Shown here: in pieces, positions 24,518 through 33,957 of the stretch
Numbering within the stretch: the stretch's first letter is position 1
How the letters are laid out: each line of letters starts with the position of its first letter
Origin: Flavobacterium sp. UBA7665
GTDB lineage: Bacteria; Bacteroidota; Bacteroidia; Flavobacteriales; Flavobacteriaceae
Direction of reading: 5' to 3'
NCBI GenBank assembly: GCA_002483285.1
Contig: DLHP01000036.1
Location: forward strand, 52,288 to 116,287
DNA: 64,000 nucleotides
Program-made: the position numbers and the translations under genes
The notes under the pieces: generated by a model
Told to the model about the DNA's origin: nothing
Database searches by the model: none
What the model saw: the letters and a program-made list of their open reading frames with translations, nothing else

Positions 24518-26914
24518 TTATTCTTTAATCACTTTGAGGGTTTTGGTCTGGCCCGCCGCGGCAACCCTAACCATATAGGTGCCTTGTGGCAACGAACTCA
24601 GGTCAACTTTTGCCTGGTTGCTATCAACGGGAACCGTTATTACCTGTTGCCCGATTAAATTGTAGACTTCGACATTTGTGATGTTTTGTTTGGCCGAGAT
24701 TTCTAAGACATCCTTCACCGGATTCGGGTATGCTTTGAACGAGCGGTCCTCAAAATCGGCAGTAGCCAAAGTCGCGCTCCAAGCAGCAACCTGGAAGGTT
24801 CCATATACATCATTGCCATATTCCCAAACCCTAGCATAAATAGTTTCGCCGGGAGTCAATCCCGTTAAAGTGAGTTTTGAAAAGGCACCGACGCCATCAT
24901 CGTCATTGCATCCGATTACGTTGAGATTTGTGCAGTCTCCTGTAAAAGCCATAAGCACGGTATCATTCAGCGCCGATCCCGGATTGGGTTGTACTTCTAT
25001 GGTGATGTTTCCGTCGGCTGGGACAACGACATTGTACCAAACGTCTCCACCAAAACCAAATGTTGCACAAGAAGGACCAGGAACTCCGGTCGTTTTTGTA
25101 GCGCTGACGTTGGTTCCTACAACTGGGTATTCTTCAAACGTGGCACCCGGAGTCAAGTTTACAGCACCGTCACAATCGTCGTTTAAGGGAGCTGGTGCTA
25201 AGGTGGTAAATATTACCGGCGCCGACCAATTGCTGTATCCATTTACACCACAATCGGCTCTTACATAGGCTTCGTAAGTGGTTCCTGCTTCCAGGCCGGC
25301 AATAGCGACCTGCGAATTTACATTTGGATTAGACGGTGCGCCTGTAGGCACGCCACCACCAATTGGTGTAATATGCAAATCCCAATCGGTTTGGCTGCAT
25401 ACGCCTTGCCACTCCAACTCTACCGTGTCAGACAATAAGCCGCTGGCGACGAGTCCTATGGGAATCTGGCAACTGGTAGTCGCGGTAATCGTAATATCAT
25501 AATCTTCGACTTCTCCGTATCCGTAATTAATGCAGGGATCTATAGTCCCAGCGCCCGTACTCCAAACATCACGGATACGCATCCTGTGAACACCCATTGG
25601 CGCATCGCAAGACAGTGTGATGGTAAAAATACCGGTGCCGTTAGCTACAATTGGTGTCGAAAACCCAACCCTTTCGGAAAGACTAAAAATACCATCGTCG
25701 TTGTAATCAATCCAAACGGCTATGTTTTGATTTTCGTAAGTACCAACCGTAACGTTCACTTCATACGATACACCGGCTTCAAGAGCTGCGGTGAAATTGT
25801 CTTGCCCGGTAAAATAGGTATAGTAAGGATTCACCGGTTCGGTACCCGTATTGTTGGCTAATGTTGTTCCGGTGATGACTACGTTTGAAATAAGGTCACC
25901 GTCGGTTTTGCCATTGGTGTATGTTGGTGAACAATAGCAAGCACTGACGTCATTCATTGTGACAGCAATTGGATGACTGAATGCCACATTTCCCAAACAG
26001 CTAACTTGGCATTTGTAGCTCGTTGCAATGGATTGGCTCGTGATATAACTGGATGAAGTCGCATTAGCAATAGTAATGTAATTGACGCCGTCTACCGCCG
26101 AATACCATTGATAAGTAATCCCGTAACCCGGAGTGAAATTCTCCAGTCCTAAAACAAACGAGTCGGCAGCACAAACAGCAGCCAAAGTTGTGGTACTGTT
26201 TCCTGGCGTTGGCATCCCTGAACATTGGGGTTGCGGTACAAAACTATAGCGTTGCCCTAAAAGAAATGCCGTAGCGTTGACACCATTATTGGCGACTGTC
26301 GATGAAGCAAAAGCGATGGCCTCGGGTGTAACACTTAGAAAGGAAATGGCATCATTCAAGCCAATGGAAGCCGATGAAGGCACAACCAAATCCATTGTGG
26401 GACCATAGATAAAGGAGATCTCTCCCGAAGTTTCGCGCAATCGCATTTTAAAAGAGCCAAATGCAGTTGCACTAATATTACCGCCATTACCAATATTGAT
26501 ATTGTCCCAACCAATTTCAAGTGTTCTGTTTGGCGCAAGGCCAGATACCACGTACTGGATACTTCCTGTCGTACGATTGTGGTCGTCCCAAAAAGCAGCG
26601 ATAACAGGTGCTTGTGGATTTGTGTTACTCAGGGCATTTATCCAAGATTGGCCACCCACGGGAGCGCCCAGACGAATCCAGCCATTGACATTTATACTAA
26701 AAGTAGTGTAGGTGATTCCGCAATAACTGAAATCAAAACCTATTGGAATATTGTTCTCACTACCATCGTCACCAGTGGCAGTTGAGTTGATCCCAACAAC
26801 GGGCGAATACGACTCCGTTGACTGCGAAAGCAAATAGTCAGAAGCATTTTGGCAATGACTATTGATTGCAGTGAAAAGAAAAAAAACGATAGCAAAACAG
26901 GTAATTTTTTTCAT
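24518..26914 (-). CDS. Large secreted T9SS type A cargo protein with GEVED and fibronectin-III domains
   Basis: 798 aa from ATG 26914, which gives the signal peptide MKKITCFAIVFFLFTAINSHCQ; the frame is open upstream but unlikely to be coding. Order of parts: an N-terminal beta region (30-270); an Ig-like segment (about 275-345); a GEVED domain (about 350-500; NIAVWIDYNDDGIFSLSERVGF and YGYGEVEDYDI); a fibronectin-III domain (about 505-590); a pre-peptidase-type domain (about 600-715); and a C-terminal T9SS type A domain (YPNPVKDVLEISA and QGTYMVRVAAAGQTKTLKVIKE). It should be exported through the T9SS to the cell surface. No catalytic domain is visible, so an adhesin or structural role is likely. 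Confidence 0.9.
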   Translation of the reverse strand: MKKITCFAIVFFLFTAINSHCQNASDYLLSQSTESYSPVVGINSTATGDDGSENNIPIGFDFSYCGITYTTFSINVNGWIRLGAPVGGQSWINALSNTNPQAPVIAAFWDDHNRTTGSIQYVVSGLAPNRTLEIGWDNINIGNGGNISATAFGSFKMRLRETSGEISFIYGPTMDLVVPSSASIGLNDAISFLSVTPEAIAFASSTVANNGVNATAFLLGQRYSFVPQPQCSGMPTPGNSTTTLAAVCAADSFVLGLENFTPGYGITYQWYSAVDGVNYITIANATSSSYITSQSIATSYKCQVSCLGNVAFSHPIAVTMNDVSACYCSPTYTNGKTDGDLISNVVITGTTLANNTGTEPVNPYYTYFTGQDNFTAALEAGVSYEVNVTVGTYENQNIAVWIDYNDDGIFSLSERVGFSTPIVANGTGIFTITLSCDAPMGVHRMRIRDVWSTGAGTIDPCINYGYGEVEDYDITITATTSCQIPIGLVASGLLSDTVELEWQGVCSQTDWDLHITPIGGGVPTGAPSNPNVNSQVAIAGLEAGTTYEAYVRADCGVNGYSNWSAPVIFTTLAPAPLNDDCDGAVNLTPGATFEEYPVVGTNVSATKTTGVPGPSCATFGFGGDVWYNVVVPADGNITIEVQPNPGSALNDTVLMAFTGDCTNLNVIGCNDDDGVGAFSKLTLTGLTPGETIYARVWEYGNDVYGTFQVAAWSATLATADFEDRSFKAYPNPVKDVLEISAKQNITNVEVYNLIGQQVITVPVDSNQAKVDLSSLPQGTYMVRVAAAGQTKTLKVIKE

Positions 26915-26976
26915 GGATATTATTGGTTTGTTTGATTTTTTTCTAAAAGTAGTAAAAAAAAGAAAACAATCATCCA

Positions 26977-27001
26977 TAAAAAAAGCCACCCGAAGGTGGC
27001 T
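26977..27001 (-). terminator. Intrinsic terminator of the T9SS cargo gene at 27024
   Basis: AGCCACC / GGTGGCT arms with a CGAA loop and an eight-base T-run on the minus strand. Confidence 0.88.
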
Positions 27002-27023
27002 CTTAATTTTCATCGTTAAAAGG

Positions 27024-29243
27024 TTATTCCTTTACAACTTTGATTGTAGTTTGTTGATTGTCAGAAGCAACTTTTACCATGTAGGTTCCAGCAGCCAAGT
27101 TTGACATATCGATTTGAGAGAGGTTAGCATTCACCGCTTTGGTAATTACTTCCTGACCCAACACATTGTATACTGCAACATTCGAAATTGCTTTGTCGTA
27201 TGAAAGGTTCAAGATGTTTTTAACCGGGTTAGGATACACTTTGAAGTTTGTCATGTCGAAACCTTTTGTTGCAAGGTTTGGATCTGTCAATCTCAAGCTG
27301 AAAGTTCCTTGCTCAGCAGCGTTACTCCAAACTTGCACGTAGTAAGTATTGGTTGCTGTTAGTCCCGTTAAAGACTCGGTTGTTGCTGCAGTTAAATTTG
27401 AGTTACAAGTTGCTGCAACTTCTGTCAACACAGCACAGTCACCAGAATATACGGTAAAGTTAGCCGAAGTCATTGAAGTTGGTGTAATCAATACATCAAC
27501 TGTAGCCGATGGTGCAACGAATGAGAACCAAACGTCTTGGATTGAACCAAATGGATCACAAGTTGGTTGTGCCGCACTTACATCTCCATAAGAGTTGTCT
27601 GAGCCTACATCAACACCATCAACATTCACAGGTAGTGCCGTCGCACAAGCTTGATTGTCAACTGCTGGAGGATTCACTGCAGCGCAAGTAACGTCCATAG
27701 TATAGGCACCAACCGATCCAACATTATATCCTTCGATGGCAATGTAATAAGTAGTAGTTCCGTCTGAAACGAAAGACACTCTTGAACGGATATCTGCAGG
27801 AGCAGGTCCACAAGTTGCGTCATCATCGTTACCTGCAACCAAAGCCAAGTTACCAGAAGTTCCTGTGTAAACCAATACCGAAGTATCGTATCCAGAACCG
27901 CAAAGGTTTAAAGTTACTGTTTGTGCAGCACCAGAACCTGTAAATTTGTACCATACGTTTGGAGCATCCATATCAGCACCAAATCCGTCAGGAGCGTTAT
28001 CCTCATCTAAAGTAGCGGTAGCCGTAGATCCAGTGTAGTTACCACCACAAGAAACAGCTTCTGCATCTACAAAATTGTCGTTTGCCAACGGAACAAAAGT
28101 ACCGCAGTTTACAGATCTTGTGCGGTCAATATCTTCTTCACCACAAGTGGCATCAGCATGAGTGTAGAATCTAATAGCTCCTGAAGCAACAGCAGTCCAT
28201 ACCAATGGAGTAGCACCGTAAGCTGTCACAGTAGCACCGTCATCAGCACTGATAGTCAATAAATCAGTAGCATTTGAACTTGCGAAAGTGTACTCGGTAC
28301 CTGCTACAACGTTAACAACAGAATATTCACCTCCGTAACCTACAGTTGTGATGTTGTCAATCGTACCGTCGCAAGTTGGTGTGAAAGCGGCCGCGGGCCA
28401 TTGTCCGTTTGGCTCAGTTAAACATCCTACAAAGACTGCTTCGGTAGTAAATGAAACGGTAGACCAAGAGCTCAATCCTGCAGCGTCACAATTATTTCTA
28501 ATATGGAAATAATAAGTCGTGTTTGAAGACAATGATGCTGCATCGTAAGACAATGAAGTAGTCGAAGTTCCAGCACCTGCAGGATCACCTGCATTCTGAT
28601 CTAAAACGTACTCGTAGTTAACCGAACCGGCAACAGCAGGCCATGAAATAGTAGCCGAGCTTTCTGTTACTGCAGAAGCAACAGGATTTGGCTCAGAACA
28701 GAAAGGCAAAGCATCACTGACCACATCGTCAAGGTCAAAAATGAACATATCAGCAGTTGTGGAGTGGAAACCTACGTATACAGTTTGTCCCACATAAGCC
28801 GATAAATCATAAGTATATTTGTAAAAAGCAACACCACTTGCAGGCGCTACATTGGATTCTAATGTAACAGTAAAAGCAGCAGCAGTCGGAGTTGTTGTTG
28901 ACAAAACAACATCAATCATTTCTGGGTAAAGCGGGTCGCGACTTCTTGCCCAGAAAGAAAGCCTGTCATTTACTCCTGCAGTAACGGCAATAGCCGGAGT
29001 AATCAAATAATCGTCGTGGGCTGTAGGAGTCGTATAAACGATACCCGCCACGTAAGTTCCGGTGTGACCGGAAATGGTGGTAGATGCCGATAAATCGATA
29101 CTAAGCCAAGTATTGGCATCTCCTCCGTTCAGAACAGTCCAGTTAGCTGGCAATGCCGCAGCTTCGAAACTTTCTGAAAATTGTGCGCTACTTTGTGTGA
29201 CAATTGTCAAAAGAAACGCGATTACAAATGTAATTTTTTTCAT
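27024..29243 (-). CDS. Large secreted T9SS type A cargo protein with adhesin-like domain
   Basis: 739 aa. Signal peptide MKKITFVIAFLLTIVTQSSAQ. Residues 22-175 resemble a cleaved-adhesin (choice-of-anchor J) domain: FSESFEAAALPANWTVLNGG, LSFWARSRD, YVGFHSTTADMFIFDLDDV. Then come a fibronectin-III domain (about 183-268), three beta-rich segments of pre-peptidase type with repeated acidic DDD/DED stretches, and a type A T9SS domain (KVYPNPVKNILNLSYDKAISN and GTYMVKVASDNQQTTIKVVKE). No protease residues are seen, so it is probably an adhesin or matrix protein. It has its own terminator. Codons look like those of the abundant ribosomal genes, suggesting high expression. Confidence 0.9.
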   Translation of the reverse strand: MKKITFVIAFLLTIVTQSSAQFSESFEAAALPANWTVLNGGDANTWLSIDLSASTTISGHTGTYVAGIVYTTPTAHDDYLITPAIAVTAGVNDRLSFWARSRDPLYPEMIDVVLSTTTPTAAAFTVTLESNVAPASGVAFYKYTYDLSAYVGQTVYVGFHSTTADMFIFDLDDVVSDALPFCSEPNPVASAVTESSATISWPAVAGSVNYEYVLDQNAGDPAGAGTSTTSLSYDAASLSSNTTYYFHIRNNCDAAGLSSWSTVSFTTEAVFVGCLTEPNGQWPAAAFTPTCDGTIDNITTVGYGGEYSVVNVVAGTEYTFASSNATDLLTISADDGATVTAYGATPLVWTAVASGAIRFYTHADATCGEEDIDRTRSVNCGTFVPLANDNFVDAEAVSCGGNYTGSTATATLDEDNAPDGFGADMDAPNVWYKFTGSGAAQTVTLNLCGSGYDTSVLVYTGTSGNLALVAGNDDDATCGPAPADIRSRVSFVSDGTTTYYIAIEGYNVGSVGAYTMDVTCAAVNPPAVDNQACATALPVNVDGVDVGSDNSYGDVSAAQPTCDPFGSIQDVWFSFVAPSATVDVLITPTSMTSANFTVYSGDCAVLTEVAATCNSNLTAATTESLTGLTATNTYYVQVWSNAAEQGTFSLRLTDPNLATKGFDMTNFKVYPNPVKNILNLSYDKAISNVAVYNVLGQEVITKAVNANLSQIDMSNLAAGTYMVKVASDNQQTTIKVVKE

Positions 29244-29280
29244 ATTGATATGATTAGGTTAATAATTTTATAAAATTAGA

Positions 29281-29309
29281 AAAAAAAACTCAGGAAAAAA
29301 ACTCCTGAG
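29281..29309 (-). terminator. Intrinsic terminator of the fabV-fabI operon
   Basis: CTCAGG / CCTGAG arms with a 9-nt loop and a T-run on the minus strand, about 28 nt past the fabI stop. Confidence 0.85.
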
Positions 29310-29336
29310 CGTATTAAAAATGTTAATTTTTATTGA

Positions 29337-30146
29337 CTATTTCTTAAACAAATCAAGCACTTCCTGGCTTACACCCATGTTAGAGAATCCGCCATCGTGA
29401 TACAAGTTTTGCAAGGTTACCATTCGGGTAAGATCAGAAAACAAGGTAATGGTATAATTGGCGCAATCAAGCGCAGATGCATTTCCCAATGGTGACATCT
29501 TATCAGCGTAGGAAATAAATCCGTCGAAACCTTTTACGCCTTGTCCTGCGGTGGTTGGCGTAGGCGACTGCGAAATGGTATTGACCCTGACTTTTCTATC
29601 CGTGCCAAAAAAATAGCCAAAACTTCTTGCAACCGACTCCAAATAGGCCTTATTGTCGGCCATGTCGTTATAATCCGGAAAAACACGTTGTGCCGCCATG
29701 TACGTTAAGGCTACAATACTGCCCCACTCATTCATCGCTTCTTTTTTGTACAACACTTGCATGACCTTATGGAAAGAAGCTGCCGAGACATCCCATCCTT
29801 TTTGTGTAAAGTCATAATCCTGGTCTGTATAGAGGCGACCCTTTCTCACATTGACCGACATCCCAATCGAATGCAATACAAAATCAATCTTACCGCCAAG
29901 GATTTGGGTGGCTTGATCGACAAGATTTTCAAGGTCTGCAATGACGGTAGCGTCGGCCGGAATAACTGTAGCATTGGTCTTGGCCGCCAATTGGTCTATC
30001 GTACCCATACGCATCGCAACCGGCGCGTTGGTGAGCACAAAAGTACCGCCTTCTTCATGAACCCTTTCGGCAGTTTTCCAGGCGATTGAATTTTCATCGA
30101 GCGCACCAAAGATAATACCGCGCTTGCCTTTAAGTAAGCTGTGCAT
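29337..30146 (-). CDS. fabI: Enoyl-ACP reductase FabI
   Basis: 269 aa, an SDR-fold enzyme that reduces trans-2-enoyl-ACP with NAD(P)H in the last step of each fatty-acid elongation cycle. The cofactor region is GIIFGALDENSIAWKTA, then HSIGMS. The active-site pair is Y149 (TYMAAQ) and Y159-x6-K166 (YNDMADNK). This is a normal FabI length and motif set, the class targeted by triclosan. It starts 3 nt after the fabV stop, so the cell has two unrelated enoyl reductases in one operon. Confidence 0.94.
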   Translation of the reverse strand: MHSLLKGKRGIIFGALDENSIAWKTAERVHEEGGTFVLTNAPVAMRMGTIDQLAAKTNATVIPADATVIADLENLVDQATQILGGKIDFVLHSIGMSVNVRKGRLYTDQDYDFTQKGWDVSAASFHKVMQVLYKKEAMNEWGSIVALTYMAAQRVFPDYNDMADNKAYLESVARSFGYFFGTDRKVRVNTISQSPTPTTAGQGVKGFDGFISYADKMSPLGNASALDCANYTITLFSDLTRMVTLQNLYHDGGFSNMGVSQEVLDLFKK

Positions 30147-30149
30147 TTT

Positions 30150-31343
30150 CTATGAATTTATACTTGAAACACCAACCATTTCATCGGTGTCGGCACTGTA
30201 ATCCACAGCATCAAATCCAAAACCAAACAGATGATAAAAATCGCTGCGGTATCCGGCAAGGTCTCCTATTTCTGCTACATTTTCGGTAACGGCCTGAGAC
30301 CACAAACCGGCCACTTTGTCCTGTACGTCTTTGCGCATTTCCCAATCGTCAATGCGAATCCTTCCTTTTTCATCCGTGGGGATTGGTTTTCCAGTATACA
30401 ATCTTTCGCGGAACAAACGATCCATTTGCTCAATACAACCTTCGTGGACCCCTTCTTCCTTCATGATTTTATACAACAGCGAAATGTAAAGCGGAATCAC
30501 GGGTATTGCCGAACTCGCCTGTGTAACCAAAGCCTTATTCACAGAAACATAAGCCTTTCCGTGCAAATCTTTCAAGGTATCGGTAATCTTAAACGCGGTC
30601 GCTTCGAGGTCGTCTTTCGCGCGGCCTATTGTTCCCTTGCGGTAAACTGGCTCTGTCAATTCAGGGCCTATATACGAATACGCTACGGTCATGGCACCGT
30701 CAGCGAGCAATTCTGCATTCCTGAGGTCATCCATCCACATGGCCCAATCTTCACCGCCCATCACAGCAACGGTGTTTGCTATATCTTCCTCGTTACAAGG
30801 CTCAATACTGATGTTTGAAACCACGCCCGAGTGAAAGTCAACTGTTTTATTAGAATAAGTTTGGCCTATGGGCTTGAGAACCGAACGATGCAACACTCCC
30901 GTTTCAGGGTGCTGGCGCACAGGCGAAGCCAAACTGTAAATCACTAAATCTACCTTTCCAAAGTCTGCTTTGATCAAATCGAGCGTTTGTTGTTTGATTT
31001 CTTTGGAGAACGCATCGCCATTGATGCTTTTGGCGTATAGGCCGGCAGCATGCGCCTGGTCTTCAAAAGCAGCAGAATTGTACCAGCCAGGAGAAGCTGT
31101 TTTCCCTTCTGTAGGTGGCTTTTCAAAAAAAACACCGATGGTCGCGGCGCCCGAACCAAAAGCACTTGCAATACGCGAAGCCAACCCAAATCCTGTAGAA
31201 GCGCCGATGACCAAAACCTTTTTCGGGCCATCTATCGGGCCGTTTGATTTGACGTAATCAATCTGGTCTTTTACATTTTGCCGGCATCCGTCAGGATGAG
31301 AAGTCAGGCAAATGAAGCCGCGCATTCTTGGTTCGATAATCAT
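30150..31343 (-). CDS. fabV: Trans-2-enoyl-CoA/ACP reductase FabV
   Basis: 397 aa. FabV is a longer SDR-type enoyl reductase, not related closely to FabI and usually triclosan-tolerant. Diagnostic features: the N-terminal IIEPRMRGFICLTSHPDGC, NAD motif VIGASTGFGLASR, IYSLASPVR, and the extended Tyr-x8-Lys pair Y234/K243 in VYRKGTIGRAK. The conserved GFGFDAVDY near the C-terminus fits too. It lies 3 nt upstream of fabI on the same strand. It may be a bypass enzyme or act on CoA esters, as in FabV/Ter relatives. Confidence 0.94.
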   Translation of the reverse strand: MIIEPRMRGFICLTSHPDGCRQNVKDQIDYVKSNGPIDGPKKVLVIGASTGFGLASRIASAFGSGAATIGVFFEKPPTEGKTASPGWYNSAAFEDQAHAAGLYAKSINGDAFSKEIKQQTLDLIKADFGKVDLVIYSLASPVRQHPETGVLHRSVLKPIGQTYSNKTVDFHSGVVSNISIEPCNEEDIANTVAVMGGEDWAMWMDDLRNAELLADGAMTVAYSYIGPELTEPVYRKGTIGRAKDDLEATAFKITDTLKDLHGKAYVSVNKALVTQASSAIPVIPLYISLLYKIMKEEGVHEGCIEQMDRLFRERLYTGKPIPTDEKGRIRIDDWEMRKDVQDKVAGLWSQAVTENVAEIGDLAGYRSDFYHLFGFGFDAVDYSADTDEMVGVSSINS

Positions 31344-31386
31344 AGTGTGGTTTTTAAAATTGAAGTGTAAATATAGCTTGTAATTT

Positions 31387-33039
31387 TTAATTCAGCAAAG
31401 CTTTTGCGTGATTTAAGGCCGAGTCAGAAACCGTAGTTCCAGAAAGCATTTGGGCTATTTCCAGCACCCGTTCGTCGTCTGAAAGTATCTTAAGTTCGGT
31501 ATAGGTAACGTCGTCAAGCACCGATTTGTATACCTTGAAATGCGTGGCTCCTTTGGCCGCAATCTGGGGTAAATGGGTGATGGCAAAAACCTGCATGCTC
31601 GCGCTCATGTTGCGCATGATCTCACCCATTTTGTGCGCGATTTCTCCAGAAACACCAGTGTCGATCTCGTCAAAGATAATCGTTGGCAAATGCGAATACT
31701 CGGCCAGAATGGCTTTTGTGGCCAGCATAATCCGCGACATTTCTCCCCCCGACGCTACTTTTTTCAACAAACCAAAATCAGAACCTTTATTGGCAGAGAA
31801 TAAAAATTGCAACTCGTCTTTCCCGTTTGGTGTATAATTGGAGATTGGTGTAATCTCTATCTTAAAACGTACGTTGGGCATGCCAAGATCGGTTAATATC
31901 GATGACCATTTTTGGGTTAAGATGGGAAGCGTTTGTAGGCGGTTTTGATGGATTTTATCGGCTATTGCGTCGAGAGATTTTTCAATTTGCGCAATAGTAC
32001 TTTCAATAGCAGCTATGTCGCTTTCGAGACTGGCAACCGAGGTTACTTTTAACTCCAAATCAGATTGGATGGCCAGCAATTCCTCCACAGTATTCACCTG
32101 GTGTTTTTTCTGCAGATTGTAAATCGATTGCAATTTCTGGTTGGCGGTTTCGAGCTGCTCGGGATCGGCAAAAAGGTTTTCGGTTAGGCGTTCCAATTCG
32201 GCAATTACGTCCTTGAGTTCAATGCCCATGCTGTCCACGCGCTCGAAAAGCGATTGGTAATCTTCAGAAAAACTGGCGGTTTTCTGCAAGGCAAGTTTCA
32301 ACTCGTTGAGATTTAAAAGCACCCCATACTGCTCATCGTTAGCGATGGCGACCGATTTATCGAGGTTTTCGCGGATATGCTCCACGTTGGCCAATTGCTC
32401 CCGAACCATTTCCAGTTCTTGTTGCTCACCGGGTTTCAGTCCGGCAGATTGCAATTCTTCTAACAAGAAACTGTTGTAATCTTGCTCCTTGATACTGGCA
32501 TGGAGTTGATCGGTTAATGCCTGCAAACGCGACTTGCTTTCTTTGAGAAGCTTGAGCTGGGCACCATATTCCTGTAACAATTCCCTATTAGAGGAAATCG
32601 CATCTATGATTTGAAACTGGTACTGGATTTCTGAAAGTTCCTGTGTCTGGTGCTGCGAGTGGACATCGATCAAAAAAGTGCTCAAGTCCTGCAATTCCTG
32701 GAGGTTGACCGGCGTATCGTTAATGAAAGCCCTGGATTTCCCAGAAGGCAAAATCTCCCGCCGGATTATCGTATGGTCTTCATAATCCAGGTCATTGGCT
32801 TCAAAAAAAGGTCTGAGGTTGTAATCGGCTATGTCGAACTGTGCTTCCACGACGCACTTTTCTTCTTTATTTTTCAACGAGGTCAAATCGGCGCGTTTTC
32901 CCAGTACCAAGCCCAAAGCGCCCAGCAAGATTGACTTTCCTGCGCCGGTTTCGCCGGTAATAATCGAAAACCCGCCAGAAAAATCAATAGCTAATTTTTC
33001 TATCAAAGCAAAGTTATTGATGGATAGCGAGGTAATCAT
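31387..33039 (-). CDS. recN: DNA repair protein RecN
   Basis: 550 aa SMC-like ATPase of double-strand-break repair. Walker A GETGAGKS at 29-36; a long central coiled coil (about 155-370); the signature VASGGEMSRIMLA and Walker B IIFDEIDTGVSGEIA in the C-terminal half. Length matches the family. It lies in the conserved bamD-omega-coaBC-DUF4835-recN block on the minus strand, 30 nt after the DUF4835 gene. Confidence 0.96.
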   Translation of the reverse strand: MITSLSINNFALIEKLAIDFSGGFSIITGETGAGKSILLGALGLVLGKRADLTSLKNKEEKCVVEAQFDIADYNLRPFFEANDLDYEDHTIIRREILPSGKSRAFINDTPVNLQELQDLSTFLIDVHSQHQTQELSEIQYQFQIIDAISSNRELLQEYGAQLKLLKESKSRLQALTDQLHASIKEQDYNSFLLEELQSAGLKPGEQQELEMVREQLANVEHIRENLDKSVAIANDEQYGVLLNLNELKLALQKTASFSEDYQSLFERVDSMGIELKDVIAELERLTENLFADPEQLETANQKLQSIYNLQKKHQVNTVEELLAIQSDLELKVTSVASLESDIAAIESTIAQIEKSLDAIADKIHQNRLQTLPILTQKWSSILTDLGMPNVRFKIEITPISNYTPNGKDELQFLFSANKGSDFGLLKKVASGGEMSRIMLATKAILAEYSHLPTIIFDEIDTGVSGEIAHKMGEIMRNMSASMQVFAITHLPQIAAKGATHFKVYKSVLDDVTYTELKILSDDERVLEIAQMLSGTTVSDSALNHAKALLN

Positions 33040-33069
33040 TACGTAAAGAAGTATATAAAGGCGGTTCTA

Positions 33070-33957
33070 TTAGAATTTAATCTGAGTCCACTTTGCTGAG
33101 TTCAGCGGAGAAATCCTATTGAGTATATCTACAAGTTCTGTAATCGGGATTTGCGGTCCGCCCGAAAATATCGAGACAATCTCATCGGCCTTGGCATCAA
33201 AAAATACGCGGGTCAAAAAGGCATTGGGACGCACCTTGTGAATTTCGGCCAGCTTTTTCACGGCTTCAATTATTTTTTCCTTGGCCAATTGTTGGTCCTT
33301 TGCCATTTGGTCAATGCCTTGAAAGTGGTAAATGTACATGGCTTCCCGAAAAGGAGAATAGGTTTCCGAAAACAAATCGTTCGACAAAAAGTAGCGGTTT
33401 TGTGTGCCATCACTTTGGCTCCAACCTTTATATCCGGCCGATTGCGCAACATTCACCGCTTCCTGCGCCAATGCATAATAAGGGTCGCCGCCTTTAAGCG
33501 CAAACGTATCGGCATCCATGGCAATGATCATATAGCTGTAAAAAGCAACGACCGAAACCAGGTTCGACTCGAACGCAGTCGCATTGTAAGTGAGATTCTG
33601 GAACTCGGTGTAATCAAAACTGAAATCCTTGTCATTATAATTGAAAATCGGCGAAGAGTAGGTAGAATTGTATCCCGGACGCGACGAAGAAACCTGTATC
33701 GTACCCGAAAACTGTGGCGCATTACCTTCAAGGATGGTAATGAACATGGTACAGTTGATGCGCTCGTTGACCTTATAGGTTTGGGTAGTCCAGCTCGTCT
33801 TATTCACAAAATCCGACAGTGATTTCTCAAGGGTTTTGTACACCTGCATATTGGTTCCTCCTACTTTTTCTGCGTTGACCTTCACGGTGCAGTTCAATTC
33901 CTGTGCCTGGGCGTAACCCAAAAAAAGAGCAAACAATAAGCTAAATAATTTACGCAT
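33070..33957 (-). CDS. DUF4835 family protein (annotated PorD in T9SS literature)
   Basis: 295 aa from ATG 33957, which yields the signal peptide MRKLFSLLFALFLGYAQAQ; a start at 33993 would add 12 residues. The mature part (NCTVKVNAEKVGG, TMFITILEGNAPQFSG, FLTRVFFDAKADEIVSIFSGG) matches the DUF4835 family, conserved in Bacteroidota beside coaBC. From memory, this family has been labelled type IX secretion protein PorD; I cannot verify that here. It overlaps the coaBC end by 8 nt. Predicted periplasmic or outer-membrane-associated; the biochemical role is not known to me. Confidence 0.8.
   Translation of the reverse strand: MRKLFSLLFALFLGYAQAQELNCTVKVNAEKVGGTNMQVYKTLEKSLSDFVNKTSWTTQTYKVNERINCTMFITILEGNAPQFSGTIQVSSSRPGYNSTYSSPIFNYNDKDFSFDYTEFQNLTYNATAFESNLVSVVAFYSYMIIAMDADTFALKGGDPYYALAQEAVNVAQSAGYKGWSQSDGTQNRYFLSNDLFSETYSPFREAMYIYHFQGIDQMAKDQQLAKEKIIEAVKKLAEIHKVRPNAFLTRVFFDAKADEIVSIFSGGPQIPITELVDILNRISPLNSAKWTQIKF

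Noticed and set aside
27509..27691. 60-codon plus-strand frame with repeated His/Leu
   Set aside because: It is opposite the T9SS cargo gene; its composition reflects the antisense of Thr/Val-rich repeats.
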